This document shows, piece after piece, positions 9,859-20,320 of a stretch of 64,000 nucleotides of DNA. The stretch spans positions 33,494,487-33,558,486 of the forward strand of contig NC_092801.1 in assembly GCF_918797505.1 (NCBI RefSeq), given 5' to 3'. The DNA is from Bemisia tabaci. Taxonomy: Eukaryota > Arthropoda > Insecta > Hemiptera > Aleyrodidae. Position 1 is the stretch's first letter. Each line of letters opens with the position of its first letter. A program made the position numbers and the translations under genes. Under the pieces are notes generated by a model. It was not told the origin of the DNA. It made no database searches and saw only the letters and a list, made by a program, of their open reading frames with translations.

Positions 9859-10269
9859 TTAATTTTTTGACGGTGAGGCAGAAATTTCATGCAGGTAGGA
9901 GGCCAGTATATCGTGGTCGTAGATAAACCACAACACCTGGTGCAGTGCGACGATGGCCCAAAATACCAATTGGAATGGCACTTTGCGATTCTTGTGGCGG
10001 AACAGATGCTGGGCCACTAGCGCGCCGGGCCAGCCGCCCACCAGGGCCAATCCTTGCAGCCAAACTTCAGGGATGCGCCACTCATTGTCTCGAGCCTGGC
10101 TCTTGTCATAACCGTACATGACTGCTACCACCAGACTCATAATTACATAAGGAACCAACCACCACCACTGTCCAGCTGCGAGCCAAGCATGAGTGATACC
10201 AATACCGGGCAGTATGCATAGTGCCACCAGTATCGCAAGCTTCAGTGTCAACCACGGGAAGGAATCCAT
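9859..10269 (-). CDS. DUF1294 membrane protein, copy 4 (shortest)
   Basis: 136 aa, close to the length of a plain bacterial DUF1294 protein with one extra helix. The order is a first hydrophobic segment (LAILVALCILPGIGITHAW), then GQWWWLVPYV, MYGYDKSQAR, WRIPEVWLQGLALVGGWPGA, LVAQHLFRHKNRK, FWAIVALHQVLWF, and a tail with half a 22-residue repeat (YLHEISASPSKN). All core family residues are intact, so it is probably the most conserved and possibly functional member. The ATG at 10269 lies 34 bp inside a predicted exon that starts at 10303. It sits 209 bp from the right end of the foldback element and is transcribed toward it. Confidence 0.85.
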   Translation of the reverse strand: MDSFPWLTLKLAILVALCILPGIGITHAWLAAGQWWWLVPYVIMSLVVAVMYGYDKSQARDNEWRIPEVWLQGLALVGGWPGALVAQHLFRHKNRKVPFQLVFWAIVALHQVLWFIYDHDILASYLHEISASPSKN

Positions 10270-10303
10270 TGATGAGTGGGGAAAATATTAACAAATGTAA
10301 TCC

Positions 10304-10534
10304 CTTATAAAAATTAGAACTGGCAGAATAAAATTAGGACTGTCCTATCATACGAACATGGATCAGTCTACCTTAGACTATTATTCCATTAGTGTAATAA
10401 CTAATGTGTAATACACTGTCTAATATTCTAGATTGAGACTTGAATCTTCACTTTCATAACATTGTACTGTCATTGGAGGGCGAATAGGGTCCTTGCCTTT
10501 CTTAGGCTGTTTTAAAAAATATTCCGTGGCATAC
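10304..10534 (-). other. Probable 231-bp intron in the copy 4 5' leader
   Basis: On the minus strand the donor is GAAACAAG|gtatgcc (exon end 10535) and the acceptor is tctaatttttataag|GGATTAC (exon start 10303). The exon-side sequence CAAATTTGA.ACAAG matches copy 2, which argues for conserved splicing rather than chance. Untested by transcript data. Confidence 0.6.
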
Positions 10535-10535
10535 C

Positions 10536-12369
10536 TTGTTTCAAATTTGCCTTGATTTATCGTGTATCTTATCTGTCATCCCTTTGATTGCTGGTTGTTG
10601 GTCAGGTTAGGAGAGATCTCTCGATTGAGCGATGATAGACTTTGTTTAGGATTCTTGCAGTCCTGTTTCACGCCGTGTTTCCCCTGGATATTTCTCGCAA
10701 GTTCCTTATCTTGGTCCTGTTGGCATTAGAGGAAAAATGTTTAGGTCCCATAACATTAATAAGTCCAAAAAAATACCTGAAAAAGATTTCAGACATCAAA
10801 ATGACAAGAGATATGACTTTACAGGTTTACTAAATTGGCATGGCTCCTAGACAGAGTTCTCTTATCGTAAAATGAGAGCAAAGTCAAATGTAGTGCAGAT
10901 CAACAGTGGTGACATGTGAATGCATGATAACTTGTTAGGTGGTGCTGCTTCAGGATTAATCGTCGATTGACATTCTTCTTAACATACAATGAGCAAGCTT
11001 TTCATTTCTTCTTAGCCTTCAAGAGTGAGTGGTTCCGTAGCTACGGCTAACTTGCTCTTGATTTCATTACCATCTAAGAATGATCAAGGCCATGTTCAAG
11101 GACAACCAACAGAGAGATAAGAATGATATCACTGGGCGATAGATCGTTACTTGGATATTTTTGAAAAATTTGAATTGTAAATGACTTAGCGATTTAGACC
11201 TGGGTACTTACCACTGTCACTTTTTTGATAAACTTGGGGAGAATCAGAATGTTATTGAAGAGATGCCTGCGATAAGCAACAAGATCCTGGAGGCCTTAGT
11301 TTAGTTCAAGCGAATCGCAAAAAATAAAATCAAGGCTAAACATAATCGATTTAGGCAGAATCAAGGAAAGGCCTGATGATAGGAATGATCTTCCACTGAA
11401 GCAAAAATAAAAGTCACGTGGGTACACCACACCCGATGAAGAGATTAAACAAATTCAACAAGTGTTGTAGAACGGCACACGTTGGACGGAAACCTGGACT
11501 TCGAACTTTGATCTGATAAGTGAGTGATAACAGGCTGAACAGGCACGCCTGATGTTTTCAAATTGCTAAATTTTCCCAATTATTCCTCTTTTCGAACAAA
11601 AGGAATTTTAACGGCAAATTCTGAACCAGACGCTTTGATTGGTCCAGAGCGGTTCATTCCATTTATTCCGAGTTGAACCAAAATACGCGGGAATTTCAAA
11701 TAATTCTGGATATCCTGTTCACTAGATCGTTTCCGTTTCCTGTTAAACAGTGTTGTCAGTTTAACTCAACAAAAAAAATTGACAACACTGTTTAACAGAA
11801 AAAGTCCCTTTCAATTGTGAAAAGCAAAACTTTTTTCCTAAATTTAATTAATTTAATTCACCTTCAAAAGGTACCCAAATCTTTGAAAATTTACTTATAA
11901 CACATCATTTCATTATTGTAAAGATCCTATCATTAGTTAACTTGGCAAAAGAGTATTCTTTTTCTTGATCATGAGTTTTTATTATGTATTAAATAAAGCT
12001 CTTTGTGTGCAGTTTTCTTGCAGTAAGATACTGCTTATACAAATGTCTCATAATCTCTTTACTTACAGCATACAACTAACACTGAATCAGTTCTTTACTA
12101 TAGAGTATGAGTGTACAAGAAGTAAAAATTAACTGCAGGTACTTCAACCGCAAAAATCAAATTTTTCATTTCGACACAGCAAAACATCCAACGTAACGTT
12201 TTTCATTTTCATTTGTTTTTTAAAACTGGACTAGTTTGAAAAAAAGGTATCAGGTCACAGTTCGAAAAAAAAATGTGTGAGGAGTACAGTTTTGAATTCA
12301 ACAAGTCATAAGTTTTCTCCTTTCAAAATTTCAAAGTTGAGAAAAAGTATTTTAAACTGGTAAGGAATC
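10536..12369. other. Flank of copy 4, no gene recognised
   Basis: 10536-10760 contains the leader-exon block and sequence shared with the flanks of copies 1-3. The rest is AT-rich without a supported ORF. A short palindrome at 11739-11804 (tcctgttaaacagtgttgtca and its complement) may be a MITE remnant. Confidence 0.45.
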
Positions 12370-14329
12370 TTTTTAACAAACTGTATAGACGTAAAAAGAA
12401 GGAGTATTATGAAAACTAATCTAAATAGGAACAGAAAGGATGGTAGGAAAACGTGGGGATTACTCAACGAAATGTTAGGGAGGGAGAAGGTGAATGAAGA
12501 TAAAATTGTAACTATAAATGGTGAAGCCAAAATAGGGGTTGAGGCGGCCAATGAAATTAATAAATACTTTATTTATAGTGTTGAGAAACTACAGGAAGGA
12601 AAGATTGTGAAAGATAATGAATGTGAGGAAAGCAAAATAGGGGATGTGTGTGATAAGAGCCTAAATGAAATAAGACCTACTGATGAAGAGGAAGTCAAAG
12701 GTGTGATAAAGGCAATGAAGACTAATAAAAGTGGATACCCGCTTTGTAGTTGGTTAGGGAAGGATATGATTGAGGAATTTGGCAAAGCAATAGTAGTGAT
12801 AGTAAATAAATCCCTGGAAGAAGGTTGTATGCCTGATAAGCTTAAGTTAGCAATGGTAACACCCATCAAGAAAATAGGAAATTCTGATAGAGCGGAAGTT
12901 CTTAGACCAATAAATTCTTTACCCTTTGTGGAGAAGATTATTGAAGGCATAGTAGTAAAAAGGTTGTACAAATATCTAACGGAGAATAACATCTTAATAG
13001 ATGAACAAAGGGGCTTTAGAAAAAAGATTGGGTCTGAGGAATTAATCCAAGGTCTATTAAAAAAATGGAGGGAAAGAAGGAAAAAAGGGAAGACTACAGT
13101 GGCTGTGTTTTTAGACTTGAAGAGAGCTTTTGAAACCATAAATAGGAGAATTTTGGTAAAAAAATTAATGAGAATTGGAATTAGAGGTAAGGCTATCAAA
13201 TGGATTGATAATTACCTATGTGATAGAAGGCAACAGGTCAAATGGGGACAAGAGCTGTCAGAGGAGATGTGTGTCGAATTAGGAGTACCTCAAGGGAGTC
13301 GGTTAGGACCGTTACTCTTCTTGTTATATATTAATGATATAAAGGATGTAGTTAAGGAATCGGAACTGAGCCTATTTGCAGACGATACTCTGGTATTTAA
13401 CAGTGAAGGTGATGAGAGGGAAGGAATAAATAAAATAAATAGGGATCTTGGTAGATTAGAAGCGTGGCTAAAAGCAAACTGGTTAGTTCTGAATGCATCC
13501 AAAACTAAATATATGGTTTTTGAAGCCCATAAGAAAAAGTGGCAAGGGCAGGTGATAATGGATGGTAGAGTGATAGAAAGGGTTAGAGAATTTAAATATC
13601 TTGGAATATGGCTGACTGAAGATTTGAAATTAAAAAAAACATATTGATAGGATAACGAGGGAGTTTAGGAGTAAAATAAGTTTGTTATGGAGAATTAAGG
13701 ACTTTATAGGGAAATATAGTAGAAAGCTAATATATAACTCACTGGTTGGTTCAAAGTTAAATTATTGTATGTCTTTGCTAGGAGAAGCAAATGGAAAGGA
13801 GATTAGGGCATTACAAAAAGGGCAAAATTCAGCCATGAGATATATATTAGGATGTGATAGGGACTGTAATATCTTAAAAATGTTGAAAAGTTTAGGATGG
13901 TTGTGTATAGAACTGCTGATTAAAGTTAGGACCTTTGTAATACTTTATAAGATGAGGAAAGGGATGATAAATTTGGTAGATAAGGATATTATAGAAATAA
14001 TGGATAGGAGGGTAGGAAGAAAGGTTGAGGTCAAGTTTAGTGAGGATAACCTAGTGGATAGGATGTTATTCTTTAAAGGAATGAGGGATTACGTGTTGTT
14101 TGGTTGCCATAATTGGGAACAGTTGGATATTAATGGTTTTAAGAAAATGGTAGTTAGGGAAATGATGAGGTTTCAAGAAACTAATTGGGGTGATGGAGAA
14201 CTGTTGCCCAAGTGTTATAGATGGAGGGAATTTGGATTATTATGAAATAGGTTAGGGCAAGTAGGGTTGGTAGCCTGAACTGAATGGGATTAGCCCTTGA
14301 GGGCTATTTGAAGCTCAAAAAAAAAAAAA
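12370..14329 (+). mobile_element. 5'-truncated non-LTR retrotransposon with reverse transcriptase
   Basis: The two main ORF pieces are 12409-13647 (412 aa) and 13682-14245. The first carries reverse transcriptase motifs: AVFLDLKRAFETI (motif A, about residue 232), GVPQGSRLGPLLFLLYINDI (motif B, about 292), LFADDTLVF (catalytic FADD, about 323) and FKYLGIWL. The frame is lost at an A-run near 13630. The next frame continues HIDRITREF and runs to the C-terminal domain ending at 14245. A second break lies near 12409, where RRKKKEYYE is in another frame. A poly-A tract at 14317-14329 marks the 3' end. No endonuclease domain is present, so the copy is 5'-truncated and inactive. It looks like the jockey/CR1 superfamily; the clade is uncertain. 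Confidence 0.9.
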
Positions 14330-14639
14330 CTCGAAAATAGTCTCTAAACTTCGTCATTGACCTTGAGTTATATGGAGGGGTAAAACTCTGAACCTCTTTT
14401 TCCTCAGTTCAAACATGATATGACTTGGTATGTTTCTATTAAGCATGGTCCAACTATCTACTCAATTTGATCGATCATACAAGGCCCGAGCTTACATCAA
14501 TAAAAGCCACCGATTGAAAGTTCAGATTCAAGTAGTCAAGACTTGCGACCCGAGTTTGTCCCAAAATGTCGTCGGGCTCTCGGACTAGAAGGGGGTTTTA
14601 CTTTGGGGGAATTTTATGGCGTCAAATTAAACAAGAGAA
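14330..14639. other. Intergenic, nothing recognised
   Basis: Sequence between the retrotransposon poly-A and the segmental duplication. No ORF or repeat structure identified. Confidence 0.4.
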
Positions 14640-16540
14640 CTTTTTGCTCAATATATATTACAAGGAAATGGTACAATATGTATACAATACACTTAAAAAT
14701 ATATAAAAACAGAGCTATTACGATTGTAGATACAAGATTGTTTGAACTATGAATAATGGAATGGAACTGAAGCACTGAGTTAGGAGCAACGGTTTATGGC
14801 AAGAGGTTATTCAACTATAGAACGTTGACCAAAAGCACCCTACGAAACTGACTGCCAAGGAATGAGATTCAACAAAGAGTCATGTCAAAATATAACTCTT
14901 GTCTCCGCATCTCATTTCGCTTTTCTAGTACATCATTACAAAGGGTGAGGCTATTCAACTTGTGATAAAACCCTTCAATGCTCACTTGAATGATAACTGA
15001 CCGTTTTATAGTTGTCCGAGTAATACAAGGATTAATAACTGTATTCAGAAACCACAAAAGAGGGCCATGCCGGAAGAGGGGCGTATCTCGAAATAAACCC
15101 TTCATAATTTTTTTTTTTCTTTTCAAACTACTCATGAATTTCAAAACTTTAAGCTCCAGGTTGAAAGAATAGCCTTTGGTCTAAGCAACTGGTACATACA
15201 GTTTGTTGAGACACCATGTCGAACTGCCAAATACGATTTTCTCAAAACTCTGTACTTTTTACATGTGCCCTTATTCCGGCATTCCTCAAATCTCACTTAT
15301 GATACTTAAAAATGTTCTCTCCTATTCATTACTTTTGAGGGAAACAAGCTCATTTCGATGCTTAAAATGTCGACTTAAAAGAAAAGTCCGGGATGATCTC
15401 AAGTAATATCATTGATTAGTATTCGAATATAATGTATGAAGGGAAGTCTCCGACATCAAAAATCAAAATATGTATGTGGTTTCTGAATCACCGCTTTTTG
15501 TACCTTCATGGACCATGGGATGAGCCTACCAGAGATTGGGCCACATTTTGCAATAAGGAACCACTATTTCTGGCTCATTTTAGAAACAGCATACATATAT
15601 GCCATTGGTTTCCCTATGCAAAAAAAGTGGTTTTATGGAAGAGCCAGAGATAGTGGTTCGTTATTGCAGAATGCAATCTGATTAAGAATTGGTATACTTG
15701 ACATTAAAAACGTACGGAAACGCTGATGCTAGTTTGAAAAGGCATGGTTGCTCTGTAGGTCCAAATTAAAGAAATCGGTAAGCATCGAACAGACAAGCAT
15801 TGAGAGCATGTTGGGGTACAGTGCGACTTAACTCTGGGACCTAAAAATTAATAACAACACAAGGCTTTCACAAAAAAGTTGTTCGCACGTTTGATCTTAG
15901 AAGCTAATTAACTTACACGTTAAACACAGGAAAGGATTCGCACATCGCAAGGAAGCTATGGCATGTACTAATTGCTATTTTGCCTTTAGAATAAGATACA
16001 GAAAATTAATTGACTAGAGGAATGAAATATTACACATGATAAGTGTAGGAATTCAACTTTTTCTGTTTTAATTCTTCGGGTACGTGTTCCCTCTTTGTTT
16101 TCAATACTTAAGAGGGACATTCCTATGTCCCTCTTCAACTGACTAGGGCTGAGCATCGCACATCTTAGGAGACTACTGACGATATGACCTAGTAATCCCT
16201 AATTGGACGAAAATTCAAAGGCACGAATTCTCCTACTGAGTATCCTAGTTTGAGTAATTTTACAAGAATAAAATCTACCTCAAATTCAAAACTTGACCGT
16301 TACAAAATTATAAAAGCTACTGGCTCTAAAAATAAAAATGATGGAAAAATACTGATGAAATGATTGTTAAAGACTGACTTTTGATCAGATTTTACACCAT
16401 TTAAATGTCCTGACATGTACCTGAATTGAGGTGAACTTTTAAGATTATGATTTCGATCAACGTAATGCATCAGAGAAAACAATTCAGCTTTACAGCATGT
16501 TAAAACACCAATATTTATGACGCTTCTGCCATGATAAAAT
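14640..16540. repeat. Segmental duplication, copy B (partner 1637-3260)
   Basis: Diverged copy of 1637-3260 in the same orientation, with blocks in the same order. It lacks the 276-bp MITE found in copy A and carries a small palindromic element at 15530-15680 that copy A lacks. No DUF1294 gene follows it, unlike copy A, which is followed by copy 2. Confidence 0.75.
15530..15680. mobile_element. Small palindromic MITE
   Basis: Left end cagagattgggccacatttt then gcaataaggaaccacta. The right end is the reverse complement with a few mismatches (gagccagagatagtggttcg to gcaatctg). About 150 bp, no coding capacity. Confidence 0.65.
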
Positions 16541-16554
16541 GTGAAGCTACTCAA

Positions 16555-19500
16555 AGTTAGACTAAGCTTTCAACTGAAATCGATTCTAAATTTTTCAGCA
16601 CGAATTGAGATCTTCTGAGCTGGATTTTTGATTAATAGAATAAGTATTTACAATATAAAATATTATAAAAATTGAGTTGGATCTTTCAAACAATACTCTC
16701 GAGTGGCTTTGGTCACCTTCTAGTTTAAAGAATTGTTTTCAATACCCATGATTCAACACTTAGGAAACAATTTTTGTTGAGGAGATACATAGAAAAGCAA
16801 ACAGAAATTTGTAACACATTTTGGAAAAAAAATTTAAGTTACTTAGTGGCTGCTCTAAAATTTTGCTATCATAATTAAAGAGTTTATTCTTAGTTGTTAT
16901 AATCGTGACACGAAAGGAATCCTATGTTTGAGGTTGGAAAATGTTGATAACGAATAGTAGGTTTTAAATAAAATCAAAATTTAAAAACTCAAAACTTTCC
17001 TGCTTACATTAATTATTTCGACCGAATATCATTTTAGATTCACACTCATTAATATTACTGACGATTTTAGCCATAAAAATGCAGCATTTTTAACTCTACT
17101 AATGTTTGCCAGTATCGTTCTTTGGCCTCTTGATTTGAATATCCAAGACTCATGAGTCAAGGTAATTGAAAACTACACATCTTGAGTAGACAAACACTTT
17201 TTTCCTTGTTTTACTTTGAGAGAAGCGGCTGCACGTAGATCAGTTCTGTTATTCAGCTGCATTGAACAGTTGTGTCCGCCGTTAATCCAATTCTATCTGA
17301 TAATGGCAAAAAATCTAGAAAAGTGATAACTTTAACCCTCAAAATTTACTTTATTTCCCTCAAACATAAACAGTGTTATTTCCAAAAAAAAGTTCCATTT
17401 CGTGAACTGGAGCACGCAATAGTATGTAATCCTGATACGTCATTAAATTCTTTAAAGGGCAAATATTTGAGACTTTATCACGGATAGAGTTCAATGACTT
17501 TCATTTTACAGATAATAAAAAAAAAATTAGCACTAGGCCAACACATTTCCTGAGTTTCGCCTTTTGGTTTCCAAGAACTCAAATACCCTTTTGTTCTCCT
17601 CTTTTTAGAAAAAAAAAAAAAAACATTATAGCCAATTACAAGATACTTCAGCAAATTTCTTCTTTCTTTCTTCTTCTTTTCCGTTCTTCCATTCGTTCAA
17701 TTTATTCTTTTCTCTTTCTTCTTTTTTCTTTTTTTCAGCTGATTTCTATTCATACAGCCCTTCCTTGTTTTCTTTGGTCGGGAAAAGTGATTTGGACAAC
17801 TTGTAAAATTTACTCTGCCGCCTTAAATGCTCAAAATCTTAGCATTTAAAACCTAAACAATTTAACGCAAAACGCACAGAATCGATAGTTACAAACTTAA
17901 AAAAGTACAAAATGGAAAGAGCCCTCTGACAGCAAATCAAAACATTTGAGTCTGTTCTTTATTCAAACAGAGCATGAAAATTTTCTTGCGGAAGTTTTGG
18001 AAGGAAAATTTAACCTTACGTTTAAAATACCACAGTACAGGACGTTAACAATTTAAAAAACACCAAAAACATTCAACAAAAGTTGAAATTCTATCAACAA
18101 TAACAAAATTTAAGGGTGCGGATGCAGATTTGTATGTTTGAGTGGCTTTTCCCTGTCCAGCTCGAAAATTACCAATTCATTCAAGGATCGACAGGGAAGT
18201 AAATTAATAAATATCATCGATTTCCTTCAGCAAAAAACTTGTAAAAAGTAAATATGACCCCTTGCAGGAATGTTTTAATTTATAAAATTAAAAAAAGGCT
18301 AAAAAGTCCAGACACAGATATAGCAATGAAAATTTTGAAAAAATAAACTTTCCGAAGGATTCAGGAATGTACATATAAGGAGACTGAACAAAATAAAGGA
18401 TTCAGGAAAGACGAGCGCTTTTCTTTTAGGGAATGATACAAAATTGAATTATTATTCTTTTCTTTCATTTAAGTTGATTTGAAATAAATGGACATACTCA
18501 ACAGATATCCACAACAACATTTCCACAAATTTCAATCGAACCATCAATCATACTGATCTAATAAAGTAAAAATATTGCCATTATTCAACTCCATAGATTC
18601 GTTACAACATTAGGACTGACCACAGTGATAAGCTTGTAGAACCAATTTTAAATTGGATGCTTATAAAACTCAAAACAAGAAGTTAATACGGTTAAAATAG
18701 GTACCACTAAGTTCCTGAGTACTACAGGTTAAAATACACTATCTTATTCTTGAATTCACTTTAATTTTAAAAATTTGGTGACTTTTTCATCCTATATAAG
18801 ATAACAAATTGATCTGGAAAATAGCAGTTTTTTAAAACGGAAAGAAGATACTGAATTCATCAGCCATTATTTTTGATTGATGAGATAAGAAAGGAGACAA
18901 CAATCAACGTATTGTTCTGGAAACATTTTTGAATCAACGTAGCGGAGCAATAGCCTTCTCGAACAACCGTGAAACAAGCGAGGCATAAAATTGGATCTCA
19001 CATCACATCCATGACATCTGAAAAACTGTCAGATTTTTCTTGAAGAAATCAAATTTCATTTTCTGATGAAGGAGTTCATGACTTTTTCACTTGAATCTGT
19101 ACGACGGTTTCTTCTTTTCGTTACTGGAGTAAATTAATATTTTTCTCAACGGAGGATCTTTCTGTTTCTATGCTGCAGCAACAAATTGCAGAAATAAGCG
19201 GCATGAATATCATTTCATTTATTGACCAAGTCACAAGCGCAAGGCTTGGAACGACCCTTGATCATACAGTCTATTTCGGGAGTTGCATGAGGTATATTCA
19301 TCCTATTTTTCATGAAAAAACCACCGACAGGGAAGAAAATGCATCATTTCAGAGTCGTTTTTCCTCAATATCATGAGAATCAAATACACGTAATAGAAAA
19401 ATTCTACTTTTCATGCTGATTAGGATAGGTATCAAAAAATAACCACAGCTAAAGTTTGGAACCAGCACCCTCTTTGAGGTGATCTCCTCTCTATGCTTAG

Positions 19501-19933
19501 ATACTCATGAAACTGTTAAGTAATCTAAAAGGGCAAAATGGTACCTGGCTAAACGAAATTCCGTGCAATTGTTGAATAATACAAAAAATGGAGCGCAGAA
19601 AACATACAGTTTTCCATGATTTTGATCAGATAAGGATTCATCTCCTTAGTTCCTTCAATCGGTTATAACTATCTTGCGAGGAAAGAGCAACATCTGAGCA
19701 TTTGAATATTGCCAAGTTTCCCCCGTAAAATTTACATTTTCAATTTATGTTAAGGATATTATGACCTGTAATTTTCAAACACACAAGATTAAAGTGCAAA
19801 TGAAAATCTTTGAAAAATTCAAAGAAAAACATTCTTCAGTTTTCCAGAAAATTTGCACTTTATTACGGCGAATTTGGCAATGTGGCAATCGATAGGCATT
19901 TTTTTTGGCTCATTGGAGACGGTATGAAAATGC
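16555..19933. other. Gene-poor stretch downstream of Shank
   Basis: AT-rich, with a polypyrimidine tract at about 17640-17750 (cttctttcttct type). It should include the 3' UTR of the minus-strand Shank gene, but no polyadenylation site was fixed. A 68-aa plus ORF at 19170-19376 has no recognised domain. I looked for a SAM domain on the minus strand here and did not find one. Confidence 0.45.
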
Positions 19934-20320
19934 TCACTGCTTAGGTACAGCACTGACGATCCTAACACGAGTGACCAGGCGGTTATCGGAGAATTGCGGC
20001 GGTGGAGCAAGGACCTCGGCAACATCCCCACTGGCTGCGCTGTTGGCTGCAACAAACTCCGGAGGTGGTGGAACGACCTCCTCCAGGTCCAGTTCCAATG
20101 GAGGTGGTAGCTGAGCCAGGGACACTGCGTTTCGCGTCAACCCAGTCCTCTGCAAACTCACGCGTGGGAGAGTTGACGAGTCGAGAGACGTCGTCATTTC
20201 CGCAGACGGACACGGCTCTTGGTCAGAGCTCACACCGCTTGAGGAGTTGTCACCATCTTCAATACTCTGCAGTAGAAAATCGTTCGGGTAGGATTTTGAC
20301 GAGCGCAATTGTGTTCTTAC
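19934..20320 (-). CDS. Shank: Shank exon p: C-terminal tail with two PPxxF motifs
   Basis: 387 bp including TGA. Begins VRTQLRSSKSYPNDFLLQ. Contains PPPPEF and PPPQF, both matching the Homer-binding PPxxF form, and ends VRIVSAVPKQ. The stop overlaps a consensus donor (AAGCA|gtgagc, boundary 19938/19937). A splice there would remove the stop and continue the protein. Confidence 0.88.
   Translation of the reverse strand, partial: VRTQLRSSKSYPNDFLLQSIEDGDNSSSGVSSDQEPCPSAEMTTSLDSSTLPRVSLQRTGLTRNAVSLAQLPPPLELDLEEVVPPPPEFVAANSAASGDVAEVLAPPPQFSDNRLVTRVRIVSAVPKQ

Noticed and set aside
24..10269. Cluster is a bacterial or endosymbiont contaminant contig joined to insect DNA
   Set aside because: The genes are separated by AT-rich noncoding DNA with MITEs, a foldback element and a retrotransposon, show splice-like leaders and share duplicated eukaryotic flanks. 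No bacterial operon structure or Shine-Dalgarno pattern is seen.
12573..13199. 208-aa minus ORF
   Set aside because: Antisense shadow of the reverse transcriptase, which has clear catalytic motifs on the plus strand.
16555..19900. Hidden SAM-domain exon of Shank
   Set aside because: I scanned the minus strand for a W..VDWL / IDG / LGV pattern and found none; only short low-complexity frames occur.
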